From Alopecurus myosuroides (taxonomy: Eukaryota; Streptophyta; Magnoliopsida; Poales; Poaceae): DNA of 64,000 nucleotides. Position numbers and translations under genes: made by a program. Under the pieces are notes generated by a model that had not been told where the DNA came from, ran no database searches, and saw only the letters and a program-made list of their open reading frames with translations. The stretch's first letter is position 1. Each line of letters begins with the position of its first letter. Where the stretch lies: contig CM054063.1 of assembly GCA_028641055.1 (NCBI GenBank), positions 181,108,756 through 181,172,755 on the forward strand, written 5' to 3'. Positions 49,088 to 59,720 of this stretch are shown one piece after another.

Positions 49088-49214
49088 GATAGATCCATCT
49101 CGGTAAGTTCCATCTCGGTCCGCGTAATCAACCCGGTCAACACCAACTCGGTATCCACTTCCTGCACACCACTTCATACCAACCTTACCCCTACTCGGGG
49201 GTAGCCCCCCGACA

Positions 49215-49918
49215 TGAGTGCATTCTGTGGAACTCACAGAAGGGGCAGTTGTCCACCACGGGTGCAGTGTTGCTGCGGCCATGCTTGCGTTCTGGCTCGG
49301 CTGGCAGAATGGCTGGAGCTTTCCGTTTGGCATCGGCATCGTCACTTCGCGCCTTGGTCTTGGTCTTGGAGGCCACCGGCTTGGATTCATCGGCATGCGT
49401 GTTGTGTCTGAAGAGGCGTCCCACCTCAGCCTTGGCGCACCTGTCGGCCATGTCCATGAGCTCGACGGCGGAGGTGAGGTCGTCCCTGATTCCGAGCTCT
49501 TCGATCATGCGCTTGTTGGTGACTCCTTCCCGGAAGGTGGAGATGACATTCGCATCGGCGATGCGGGCGATCTTGTTGCATGTCTGGCTGAAACGCTGCA
49601 GGTACTGGCGAAGTGTTTCGCCAGGGCGTTGGCGGATGCCGTGGAGGTCGTTGTAGGAGAGTGGGCGTTCATAGGAGCTCTTGAAGTTGGCGACGAAGTG
49701 GAGTCATAACTCCTCAAACGACCCGATGGAGCCCTCCGGCAGATTCATGAGCCAGATGAAGGCAGGACCCTTGAGGGCCATGGGAAGCCAGTTCGCCATG
49801 CACTTGTCGTCCCCCTTTGCAGCTCCTAGGCTGAGGTAGTAGAGCTGCAGGAAGTCAAGGGGAGGAGTAGTGTCGTCGTAGCGAGATGGCAGCATCGGGT
49901 TGAACCTCGGCGGCCAGG
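49215..49918 (-). pseudogene. gag core of the minus-strand gypsy element, left part
   Basis: The minus-strand frames read WPPRFNPMLPSRYD, then DDKCMANWLPMALKGPAF and LMNLPEGSIGSFEEL, followed after a stop by LHGIRQRPGETLRQYLQRFS and VISTFREGVTNKRMIEELG. This is the common plant gypsy gag core. It ends near NCPFC, the start of a zinc knuckle, where it meets the LTR at 49214. The stop after FEEL fits TGG to TAG. The N-terminal part continues at 57608, beyond the CRM-type insertion. The polymerase part and the 3' LTR of this element are missing from the window. Confidence 0.7.
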
Positions 49919-49923
49919 AGACC

Positions 49924-50845
49924 TGATAGGGAAAAGGTAGTCCGATCTTTTGATCAGATGCGATACTTCGATTATGGTGGAGTTCGACCTTGGCGATCCG
50001 ACTACTATGCACACGTACGCAGCGCCAATGCAATCGCTAAACCGATCTCCGAGAGTTACCGATCCTGCAGAAGCACGATTAGCCTGACCAAGCGGTCTAG
50101 TTCTACCTGCAATCGAGGAACAAGTAAGAACAAATATTGCAATCACAATTGCGGATGAAAGATGAGCTTTATTGAATGGTGGGATTCTGCAAGTGCGTAG
50201 TACAGGAGGCCTAGCCGACACTCGTGCCTATGGCAAAAACTAGCAAAGCTAAGTTCTTTTTGACTAAACAAAATCCGAGTCTAAACGAAGGCCTAATGGC
50301 GGTATTTATGGGGGGAAAAGAGAGGAAATTCGTAATCCCATGGGTGGGGCCACGAATCCTAGTCTATCTCTCTTTCCCTTATTAATACGGACTCTAAAAA
50401 CTGCCCATGAAAGGGTATGACGAAAATACATGGGCCTGGCCCGAAAATAGAGGTGACGCAGAACCATATAAGTATATGGACGAATTTCTTATAGATGTAT
50501 CTTGAATACTTCGTCCAAGACTTCATTCTTCATTACGGTGACTCCATGTTGCTGTCATCTCCATCCGTGGAGTCATCATCTCCATCTCTTTCACTCCTGC
50601 TGCCATCTCCATCAACGTACATGCTCCAAAGTTTATCCCTCTCATCCATGCTAGGTCCATCATTCCTAAGAGAGACAAACACATTTGATTTAGGCAATAT
50701 CATATTCTCATGTATATTAGGAACAACTCTTAGAAACGAAAGTTCCTGATTATTAAGTTGGCGGGCACGAACTTTAGTCATAGGTCCTTGCATGTGCGGT
50801 GGTGTAGTGTTTGCGGTTGCATCCATAGTAGGGATGTCCTCATCA
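49924..50845 (-). repeat. 3' LTR of the CRM-lineage element
   Basis: 922 bp, colinear with 56682-57602 with scattered substitutions. Its first 313 bases on the minus strand also code for the end of the polyprotein. Confidence 0.85.
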
Positions 50846-51985
50846 TCCTCCCCTTCTTGAATTGAAGTCGTCCTCGACGCCATATCATCATTGTCTCCCA
50901 AGTATGGCTTCAAATCTGCAATGTTAAATGTGGGACTAACCCCAAAATCTGCAGGTAACTCAAGTTTATATGCATTATCATTGATCCTCTCTAACACCTT
51001 AAAAGGACCACCAGCACGTGGCATTAACTTGGACTTGCGCAATTCAGGAAAACGGTCTTTGCGCAAATGTAACCAAATAAGATCTCCAGGTTATAAGCTC
51101 CTTCCTTCCCTTATCACCATATATTTTATATTTAGCATTCATGCGTTCAATATTTTGTTTAACCATGGCATGCAACTGTAAGATCAAATCAGCACGTTGT
51201 GTAGCATCTAAAGTATTATGCACCGAAGATGGAAGAGGTAATAAATCAATAGGTGCACACGGAATAAAACCGTACACAATCTCAAAGGGGCACAATTTAG
51301 TAGTAGAATGCAGCGAAAGATTATAAGCAAATTCTATATGAGGCAAGCATTCTTTCCACTTTTTAAAATTCTGTTTTAACACATCCCTTAGCATAGTAGA
51401 CAAAGTTCGATTAACTACTTCAGTTTGTCCATCAGTTTGGGGATGACATGTAGTACTAAACATCAATTTAGTCCCTAACTTAGCCCATAAACCTCTCCAA
51501 AAGTGGCTAAGAAATTTAGTATCACGATCTGAAACTATAGTATTTTGCACACCATGCAAACGAACAATTTCACGAAAGAACAAATCAGCAACATGTGTAG
51601 CATCATCACTCTTGTGACAAGGAATAAAGTGTGCCATCTTAGAAAATCGATCCACAACAACAAAAATACTACCCCTCCCCTTCTGTGTATGAGGAAATCC
51701 CAAAACAAAGTCCATAGAAATATCCTCCCAAAGCACACTAGGAACAGGAAGAGGCATATATAAACCATGTGGATTCAAGCGAGACTTAGCTTTTTGGCAT
51801 GTAGCGCACCGGCCAACAAATCTCTCAACATCATGTCGCATGCGTGGCCAGAAAAAGTGTGTAGAAAGTACGTACTCCGTCTTATTCACTCCAAAGTGAC
51901 CCATCAATCCTCGTCCATGCACTTCCTTTAACAACAAGAGACAAACAGAGCTATCTGGGATGCATAGCTTGTTAGCACAGAACAA
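50533..51985 (-). pseudogene. integrase and C-terminal tail of the CRM-lineage polyprotein
   Basis: 51044-51985 carries the zinc region (GHFGVNKTEYVL, CATCQKAK) and the catalytic core with VVVDRFSKMAHF, IVSDRDTKFLSHFW and HPQTDGQTEVVNRTL, so all three acidic residues are present. A frameshift near 51050 leads into 50533-51066, which starts at RFPELRKSKLMPR and includes GPFKVLERINDNAYKLELP and FNIADLKPYL. In CRM elements this end region carries the CR motif or group II chromodomain linked to targeting. The frame then crosses the LTR boundary at GEDDEDIPTMDA and stops at 50533. Confidence 0.75.
50846..50860 (-). other. polypurine tract within the coding frame
   Basis: On the minus strand this reads TCAAGAAGGGGAGGA directly before the LTR start. 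Confidence 0.65.
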
Positions 51986-53200
51986 AATTCCATCATTGAG
52001 AACGAATTTGTTCCATCTTCTACCCTCTTACAATTCAGCATCATGCACATATTGTTCTTTAATGGTTTCCAATCCAAAAATCTTGAAGTCAAGTTGAGAT
52101 GGCATGGTATAACGTCGTGATAATGCATCAGCAATTATATTGTCGTTGCCCTTTTTGTGTTTAATGACATAAGGAAAAGACTCTATAAACTCAACCTACC
52201 TAGCATGACGACGGTTCAGTTTTACTTGACTATGAATATGCTTCAAAGATTCATGATCAGAATGAATAACAAATTCTTTAGGCCATAAATAATGTTGCCA
52301 AGTTTCCAAAGTTCGAAAAAGAGCATATAATTCCTTATCATAAGTAGAATAGTTTAGACTAGACCCACTCAAATTTTCACTAAAATATGCAACAGGTTTA
52401 CCATCTTGTAATAATACACCTCCTAATCCAAATCCACTAGCATCACATTCAAGTTCAAATGTTTTAGTAAAATCAAGAAGTTGGAGCAAATGAGCATGTG
52501 TTAAGTTATCTTTTAATATCGTGAAAGCTTCCTGTTGTGCAGTAGTACTAAAGTCTTTGACAAAACACCTATAGAACCCAGCAAGGCCAAGAAAACTCCT
52601 CACCTGGGTGACCGTTTTAGGAGGTGGCCAACTCGAAGTTGCCTCAATCTTGGCAGGATCCACTTCAATGCCCTGCGCAGTCACAACATAGCCAAGAAAC
52701 ACAACTCGATCGGTGCAAAAGGTGCACTTCTCAAGGTTACCAAATAAACGTGCCTCACACAAAGCATAAAAAACAACACGCAAATGAGTCACATGTTCTT
52801 CTAAAGATTTGATGTCTATCAATATATCATCAAAATAGACCACCACAAATCGTCCAATGAAAGCACGTAAAACTTCATTCATTAATCGCATGAAAGTACT
52901 AGGAGAATTAGTTAAACCGAAAGGCATTACTGACCACTCATATAGACCGAATTTAGTTTTAAATGCAGTTTTCCATTCATCTCCTAATTTCATACGAATC
53001 TGGTGGTAACCACCACGCAAATCAACTTTAGAAAACATGGTAGAACCACTCAATTCATCAAGCATGTCATCCAAACGTGGTATAGGGTGTCTATAACGAA
53101 TTGTAATGTTATTAATAGCCCTACAATCTGTACACATGCATGATGAACCATCTTTCTTAGGTACCAATAATATAGGAACATCACATGGACTAAGATCCTG
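51986..53200 (-). pseudogene. reverse transcriptase and RNase H of the CRM-lineage element
   Basis: The palm motifs are clear: [56 protein letters not shown] and the active site YFDD (VVYFDDILI). The thumb ([29 protein letters not shown]) and RNase H ([37 protein letters not shown]) follow. A TAG near 52195 (AR-stop-VEFIESF) fits TGG to TAG. The N-terminal side is cut by the foreign insert at 53201. Confidence 0.8.
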
Positions 53201-53393
53201 GTAAGGGTGATTGGTCGGTACTCCCCTCTGCCAACCCACGAGCTAAAGTAAAGAGGAGAAGGAAGTAGAAAAAAGTCGTGATTTCTTCATTACCGGAGCC
53301 TTCTCGGGTAGTCTACTTATGACATGGCTCGTTCAGAGGGCTCTTCGCGCTGTCTTCCAAACCAACCAGTAGTAGAAATAAATTCAGAAATGG
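53201..53393. other. foreign insert of about 193 bp in the reverse transcriptase gene
   Basis: Removing it restores the expected junction GYI-QDLSPC on the minus strand. TGG occurs at both edges. The insert has no similarity that I can see to the rest of the element. On the plus strand it contains a short open stretch with GAFSGSLLMTWLVQRALRAV, ending in a TAG. The source is not known. Confidence 0.55.
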
Positions 53394-54397
53394 AATATAA
53401 CCTTTGTCAAGTAGTTCCTGAATTTGTCGTTCTTTCTCTTTAGTCTCCTAGGGATTGGTACGATAGGCTGCACGATTTTGGAGTGAAGCTCCAGGAATCA
53501 AATCAATTTGATGCTCTATTCCTCTAACGGGTGAAGCTCCGGTGGCATGTCTTGTGGGAAAACGTCCACATACTCCTGAAAAACGTTAGCAACAACAAGT
53601 GTCAAAGAGGGACGCATATCCTCAAAAGAAAACATCACCTCTTTGCAAACTATTGCATAACAAACAGAAGTATTCACATCCAATTCATAAATATCAGATT
53701 TGGTAGCAAGTAAACTAGGACGTTTCAAATGAATTTCATTTGCAACTTTAAGAGCAGATTTAGTAGAACTCTTAGGTGGCATAACCTCACTAGCAACAAT
53801 CTGATTCTCACTCTTTTGTTTCTCCTGAGTTTTTGCTCTACTAGCTCTAACAAGATCATCTTTTAAAATATTTTCAGGAGACATGGGTGTAAGAACAATT
53901 TTCTTTCCATTATGCACAAGTGTATATTGATTAGTTTTACCATTATGAACATATTCTATATCAAATTTCCATGGTCTACCAAGTAACAACGAACAAGGTT
54001 GCATAGGAACAACATCACAATCAACAAAATCAGAATATGTCCCAATAGTAAAATGCACACGTGTAGTTCGTGTTACCTTAAGTCTACCTGTGCTGTCGAA
54101 CCATTGAATATGGTATGGATGGGGATGCTGCCATGTAGGTAAAGAAAGGTTCTCCAACATCTCAATGCTAGCCAAGTTATTACAGCTCCCACCATCAATG
54201 AGGATCCGAATAACACGCTCCTTGACAACACCTCGGGTTTGAAATAAATTATGGCGCTGATCTTGTTCGGCTTTACTCAGCTGCACACTCAAGGCACGCT
54301 GTGCAACGAGGCTCGGATATGCGTTAGCAGCATCGGCGCCCATCACCTCTATGTTAGAATCTGCATCATCATCTTTTTGTGCGGACAGAAGTGCCAA
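53394..54397 (-). pseudogene. protease and linker of the CRM-lineage element
   Basis: An open frame (53516-54397, 293 codons) has the retropepsin motif IRILIDGGSCNNLAS with the catalytic Asp and the DGGS loop, then the second conserved block CSLLLGRPWKFD. A variable linker rich in Lys and Ser follows, then the region just before RT (EYVDVFPQDMPPELHPLEE). The linker to RT (53394-53515) is frame-broken but still matches the family (HQIDLIPGASL). Confidence 0.75.
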
Positions 54398-55314
54398 TGT
54401 ATCTTCATCATAATCACTCGCAACATCGACGACAATGGACGTCCTTGGTTTTACCTGTGGATTCCACCGAATATGTGCTCTGTGAATACCCTATGGGAGG
54501 TGGTGGCGGCATAGTAGATGGCACTCGGGAAGGTGGTGCGCTGAACTTGCTCGTGGAAGGTGCAGCTCCATGAGTGGCAGAATCGGTTGACGGCGGTGTC
54601 CATGATGAAATACGTCCCGCAGAAAAGTTAGGTCTTGTCCGTGGTTGACGATCCTGCACTTCACGTTCAGCTTTGCAAGCAAGATGAAATAAACGAGTGA
54701 TAGTATTATACTCCTTATATTTTTAATATAGTTTGAATCTCCTTATTCAACCCACCCAAAAATCGTGCAAACATAGCTTCATTCTCCTCAACAATACCAC
54801 AACGAACCATACCAGTTTGCAATTATTGATAATATTCTTCTACAGATTTTTTGCCTTGTTGTAGACGAGTGAATTTTTGTAGCATTTCTCGCGGATAATA
54901 AGGAGGTACAAAACAAAAACGCATAGCACGTTTCAAAGCATCCCAAGTGTCAGGTATAGCAATAACATTAAGTCTATAATATTCAGACCACCAAACCGAA
55001 GCAAAACCAGTAAATTCACTTGCGGCGGCATAAACACGTCTATCCTTGGGATAATTTAAACATGTAAAACATTGTTCTACTTCTAACTCCCATGTAAGAT
55101 ATGCATCAGGATTATATCTACCCTCAAACGGTGGAATAGTTAATTTCAGTTTAGCTACATGTTCATCATCACGAACCTGAGGTTGTAGCCGGTAGTTGTG
55201 AGGATGTGCACGGGGACGACCTAGGGGTTGCGCAAGAAATTCTCCATCCTCCGCATAACCGTCATCCTCGTCCTTCGTGTCGTCCACGACAACATGAACA
55301 GAAGCGGCCGCCAT
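54398..55314 (-). pseudogene. gag of the CRM-lineage element
   Basis: 54823-55314 opens with MAAASVHVVVDDTKDEDD and contains the capsid core: KLTIPPFEGRYNPDAYLTWE, EQCFTCLNYPKDRRV, ASVWWSEYY and LQQGKKSVEEYYQ. A stop near 54820 interrupts the rest. The zinc-knuckle region is damaged: only VHCRRCCE is left near 54414 before further stops. Gag would form the particle that packages element RNA. The ATG at 55314 is preferred because the homologous gag proteins start with a short acidic leader of this kind. Confidence 0.7.
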
Positions 55315-56666
55315 CGATCCCTGTGCTTCCTCACGAGGTAGAGGTACACGACGTGCCCGTGGATGCGCGACGCTCTACAAAATAGGACCAGGTATACAAA
55401 CGGGTTTCACAGCCTCCAGCAAGCGATCAAACTTGCTAGTGAAATCTGCCAAGGTGGTGCACCCTCCAATTGATTGATTTCTTCCATGGCACCTCCCACC
55501 TTCTTCTCGACGTCCTCAGCATGGGTGGACACCATCTTCTCGAAGTTCTCATACAGCTCTTTGTTCGTCATCTAGTCGAAGTCCTCACCTTCCATGATTA
55601 GTAGAACACAAGAAACAATATGGTCCTATGTACTACTAGGATGTGGTGGCAAATCACGCAAACCGTCAAGCAATATGGAAAGCTCTTAGAAGTTCCTTAC
55701 CAAGCTGGAGGGCGTCACGACAACCGCAAAGATCAGCACCCAAAGATTGGACAAAGCAATTACAAGGTGAGGCACAATGCACGGAATAGAAATTTGTGGA
55801 GCTTTAGGAGGCCGAAATCTAGTAGCAAAGATTAGCAATAATCAACTCAGGAATGCATGTTGAATAAACGCTCAAAGACGATACTTGTGCTGGTCCTAGG
55901 CTAGACCGTACTAGAGACGCGAGCCTAAAACACCAACAAAGTCACGTCGCTGCAACAACAAGCAATGCTGAACTAGCTCTCAAAAGCTGAGTATAAGTGA
56001 AGATTACAAAGATATAAATAGAAAACATGTGTCAAAGTTCGTTTTGGAAATTCCGGACACTGCTCTCGAAAGCGCGCCCGAGGCGAAAAAATATCACTAT
56101 AATGGCGAGTATCCAAAAACTCTCCTGGGAACCTAAAAATAGTATAGGCTCGAAATTTTTCCGGATGGGTTTCCAGACTCTTTTTTTGGGGGGTGACTCC
56201 TAGGAAACCCGAACATATACGACCTCGAATTACTGGGGAGACTCGGAACTAAACTCGAAACGGAGAAGGACTCGAACACAAAACCCTAACCCTAATATGT
56301 ATCCGACACGAAGCTATGCGCGTCAGGGTATGAAGGCGGTGGTGTATGCGGTGAATCGGTAGATGGTGGCGGAAGTTTGGTGGTTGGCGGATGGTGTATG
56401 CAAGCGTGCGAGTCGAGCGGTGGCGGCAATGACAATCTATGATCAGAACTCGAAACTCTACAGGAACTAGACGATAAGACCAACAACTTGACACGACGAT
56501 GCACACGTAAACTCAACGATGCAATACTGAAAAGAAAATGCGACAGGCCCGGACTGATTGTAGGACATGATGATCTAACCCTAAATATTTTTAGCTTTTT
56601 CGTGGACTGTAGGTATGAAGATGCAATATAATCTAGGAAAGCAGTAAAATCTCACCGATCAACCTG
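55315..56666 (-). other. 5' leader of the CRM-lineage element
   Basis: No credible ORF. A telo-box-like ACCCTAACCCTAA lies at about 56283-56295. Confidence 0.5.
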
Positions 56667-56679
56667 AAATCTGATACCA
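56667..56679 (-). other. primer binding site, tRNA-iMet type
   Basis: On the minus strand this reads TGGTATCAGATTT, two bases from the LTR end at 56682. Confidence 0.75.
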
Positions 56680-56681
56680 CT

Positions 56682-57602
56682 TGATAGGGCAAAGGTAGTC
56701 CGATCTTTCGATGAGATGCGATACGTCGATTATGGTGGAGTTCGACCTTGGAGATCCGACTACTACCCACACGTACGCAACGCCAATGCAATTGCTAAAC
56801 CAATCTCCAGGAGTTACCGATCCTGCAGAAGCACGATCAGCCAGACCAAGCGGTGTAGTTCTACCTGCAATCGAGGAACAAATAAGAACAAATATTGCAA
56901 TCACAATTGCGGATAAAAGATGAGTTTTATTGAATGGTGGGATTCTGCAAGTGCGTAGTACAGGAGGCCTAGCCGACACTCGTGCCTATGGCGAAAACTA
57001 GCAAAGCTGAGTTCTTTTTAACTAAACAAAATCCAAGTCTAAACGAAACTCTAATGGCAGTATTTATGGGGGAAAAGAGAGGAAATTCGTGATCCCATGT
57101 GTGTGGCCACGAATCCTAGTCTATCTCTCTTTCCCTTATTAATACGGACTCCAAAAACTGTCTATGAAAGGGTATGACGATAATACATGGGCCTGGCCCA
57201 AAAATAGAGGTGACGCAGCACCATATAAGTCTATGGACGAATTTATTATAGATGTATCTTGAATATTTCGTCCAAGACTTCATTCTTCATTACAGTGACT
57301 CCATGTTGTTGTCATCTCCATCCGTGGCGTCATCATCTCCATCTCTTTCACTCCTGCCGCTATCTCCATCAACGTACATGCTCCAAAGCTTATCCCTCTC
57401 ATCCATGCTAGTTCCATCAATCCTAAGAGAGACAAACACATTTGATTTAGGCAGTATCATATTCTCATGTATATTAGGAACAACTCGTAGAAACGAAAGT
57501 ATCTGATTATTAAGTTGGCGTGCACGAGCTCTAGTCATAGGTCGTTGCATGTGCGGTGGTGTAGTGTCTGCGGTTGCATCCATAGTAGGGATGTCCTCAT
57601 CA
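56682..57602 (-). repeat. 5' LTR of the CRM-lineage element
   Basis: 921 bp. The polyprotein tail frame remains open here too (57290-57583, 97 codons), as in the 3' LTR. Confidence 0.85.
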
Positions 57603-57607
57603 AGACT

Positions 57608-58335
57608 GTGCGAGGCTGCTTGGTGAACGCGAGGGTGCCTCCGACGTAGAATGTGGTGCGCGCATCGAGGTCTGCCGGGCGGTTAGCTCGGCCGGCCTTG
57701 GCGAGGTCGCGGATAGTGCACCGCTCGCGCTCGTGATAGCGCTCGATCTGTACCGCGCATCTGGAGGAGTGCGCAAGATCTGGCAGCTGTTGCTTCTCTT
57801 TTCAGGCACCTCGGTGGTGGGTTCCTTGTCATGGAACTTGGTGCGGAGATTGCCTTGCACCGGCGAAGTTACACCGTGAGAAGGGGCGGCACGTCATGGG
57901 CTGTCGCGCTCCTACGTTGGTCAGTGCCGTCTCCCCGTGTTTCCCGCGTGGGGACGTTTGCGGCGGTGGCGAGCTCCTAGAGGCGGGCGAGCCATGCGGC
58001 GTGTCCTTCTGGTACGGGCAGGTGCGCAAGCAGCTCCCGAACCAGCAGCAGAGCTGCTGCGGGAGTGGGCTGCTCCAGGCGTCCCTGCGTTCCTGACAGC
58101 GGCGGTGGCGGTTGCTGAGACGCGGGCGCATCTTGCTGCGGCATGTAAGAGGAAGACTCCCCCTCAACGCCGTGTTCGCCGTCCACACTAGTGGTGCTGC
58201 GTCGCGGTGCGTCGTTGTCGTTGCCGGTCGGCTCGTACTTCCCTCTGTGACGAGCGCGCTCGGATCGGGTGAGACGAGGGCTGGTCCAGGTGGCAGGGGC
58301 CATGGCGACAAGGAAGTGGAGGAGTGCCTTAGCTC
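57608..58335 (-). pseudogene. gag N-terminal region of the minus-strand gypsy element, right part
   Basis: Just before the insertion the minus-strand frame reads ARTTFYVGGTLAFTKQPRT. After removal of the CRM-type element it joins WPPRFNPMLP at 49918. Further up the frames are broken and GC-rich, with low conservation, and I cannot fix the start codon. Confidence 0.5.
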
Positions 58336-58352
58336 CCTACCCGGCGCGCCAA
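58336..58352 (-). other. primer binding site of the minus-strand gypsy element
   Basis: On the minus strand this reads TGGCGCGCCGGGTAGGG, two bases after the LTR end. I cannot name the tRNA. Confidence 0.65.
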
Positions 58353-58354
58353 AT

Positions 58355-59243
58355 GTCAGAGAGTGGTCTGTCAATGACAGGATCTCTCAAGAGGTTCGAA
58401 CACTGGGGCACTAAACACACTTCCTTCACCTCTCGAGGAGGCTTCACGAGGGAAGCTTGAGAACGACAGCAATGGTGATACAGAGATTTTACCCAGGTTC
58501 AGACCACCAGTGTGGTGTAAAATCCTACACCTGCTTGTCTGATGGATAAATTTGCGGTGACTATAGTACAAATGCGAGTTTGTGCTCGGGTCAGACTACT
58601 TGGGCTCTTCGGCGATTTGAGCTCTCCTGCTATGAGGGCCGAAGGGGCCCTTTCTTACACCGGTGTTTGGACCTCATTCCCACTCATTTGGTGGGAAAGG
58701 GTTTCCGCAGTGTGCCAAAGTAGAGGACAACCCGTACCTGTGCCGCGTGCACGGTCTTGGTGGTCGAGGACAACTGCACCGTCCATGGAAGAATGGTGGG
58801 CGCATGGTGACGTCGCCTCCGTCTTGTAGCGTAGTCTTGGTCTCCTTGAACCAAAGAGGAAATCTTGGGGGAGGGGGTGCTTTGGCGCCAGTAGCGCTGA
58901 TCCTCGCTTTATAAACGAGAACGACAATCTGTGGCCAAAGAGGTCCTGCAGCTTCTGTGGCGACTTTGTCATTGCGCAGAGGGGCCGTCGTCAGCATCAC
59001 ATGGCATGCTCCCTCTTGAGAGAGAACACTCTCTGGAGAGGAGCGGGGGCGGAGTAGAACTCCTCTCCGGGGGCGAGCGCAACGAATCCCCAGCGCGGAG
59101 GCCTCGTATTTAGACGGGCCTATTCGAAGGTTGGGCCAGGGGGCGGCCCAACTGACACGGGTAGTGCCTTTGAGGCTGAAGTCGCATGTCGGGCTGGGCC
59201 GCAACAGTCGCACTGAGATATCCTGGTATCTAGAGTCCCGACA
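58355..59243 (-). repeat. 5' LTR of the minus-strand gypsy element
   Basis: 889 bp, TGTCGGGACTCT at 59243 to CTCTGACA at 58355 on the minus strand. A TTTATAAA box at 58908-58915 is the likely promoter. Same family as 318-955, which lies in the opposite orientation. Confidence 0.7.
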
Positions 59244-59720
59244 AGGTTACCAGTCATCCAGTAGTCAAAATCAGCTGCGAGGCGCCTATGAATGTTGTAC
59301 ATATTCTTCAGGTGAGTCTGAAAACAAGTGTTCTCTTCCATCTTGGTAGACAAAAACAAGATCTAGACACTGTACTTCATTATCCCGACCTTTCCAATGA
59401 ATAGATCCTTGAGCCCATCAACCATGTTGTAGGCTCACTGTTCCTGAAGCGAGACTTCAGCTGGCTCATCATGCCAATCAACATGAGACACTGAACATTG
59501 ATAACTGTATCCCGATGGTCACAAAAATCATCTTCCGCCTCTTGAGTTGCGGAGTCATCTGGTCTATCTCCTAGATGTTCTTCTAACACTTAGCGCAAGT
59601 TGTTGAATCCAAGGACACTCCTCAAGTCTGTAGCAGTCTATGAAATTTGATCCATCCACATGAAGTAGTGGACGTTGGTAGAACGGAGTGAATTCATAAA
59701 CGGGAGGATCCGGTAGGCCA
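59244..59720 (-). pseudogene. decayed copia gag, probably of the Angela-like element
   Basis: Minus-strand phrases fit the conserved copia gag domain: MNSLRSTNVHYFMWM, then after stops VLEEHLGDRP, the typical VQCLMLIGMM block, YNMVDGLKDLF, and KMEENTCFQTHLKNMYN. In the family these are the W..W, CLML, M...L..MF and H..KM regions in the same order. Its position, orientation and the downstream primer site agree with the 5' half of the copia whose 3' half is at 33020-36136. Several stops and shifts are present. The element 58355-59243 is inserted in it. Confidence 0.55.

Larger units (their letters stand above)
36137..49214 (-). mobile_element. Tat-lineage Ty3/gypsy element, probably a recombinant of two copies
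   Basis: LTR-like ends at 36137-36945 and 46854-49214, a primer site at 46833 and a polypurine tract at 36946 define a minus-strand element. Domain order on the minus strand is gag, protease, reverse transcriptase, Ty3 RNase H, a second archaeal-type RNase H, and integrase, with an oppositely oriented spliced gene between integrase and the 3' LTR. The second RNase H and an antisense gene are known from the Tat lineage (Grande, Retand, Ogre). All reading frames are broken. The LTRs differ far more than those of the other elements here, and the flanks AAAAT and TGAGT do not match. See findings for the recombination model. Confidence 0.75.
46854..49214 (-). repeat. 5' LTR of the Tat-lineage element, split by a LINE
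   Basis: 46854-47485 and 49096-49214 form the LTR; between them is the LINE with one copy of its target duplication. On the minus strand it starts TGTCGGGGGGCTACCC at 49214 and ends CACAACA at 46854. It aligns only loosely with 36137-36945. Confidence 0.7.
49924..57602 (-). mobile_element. complete CRM-lineage Ty3/gypsy element
   Basis: Direct LTRs 49924-50845 and 56682-57602 (922 and 921 bp), 7.7 kb in all. On the minus strand the LTR begins TGATGAGGACATCC, close to the TGATGAAGACATCC start known from CRM-lineage centromeric retrotransposons. The polyprotein frame runs into the 3' LTR, another trait of that lineage. The target-site duplication is AGACC (49919-49923) and AGACT (57603-57607). 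The primer site is of tRNA-iMet type. Gag, protease, RT, RNase H and integrase are all present but broken by stops, a frameshift and a foreign insert in RT. Confidence 0.8.

Noticed and set aside
47582..49396. 604-codon ORF as a single gene
   Set aside because: About 110 N-terminal codons come from the host LTR and the rest from a truncated LINE; the fusion is accidental.
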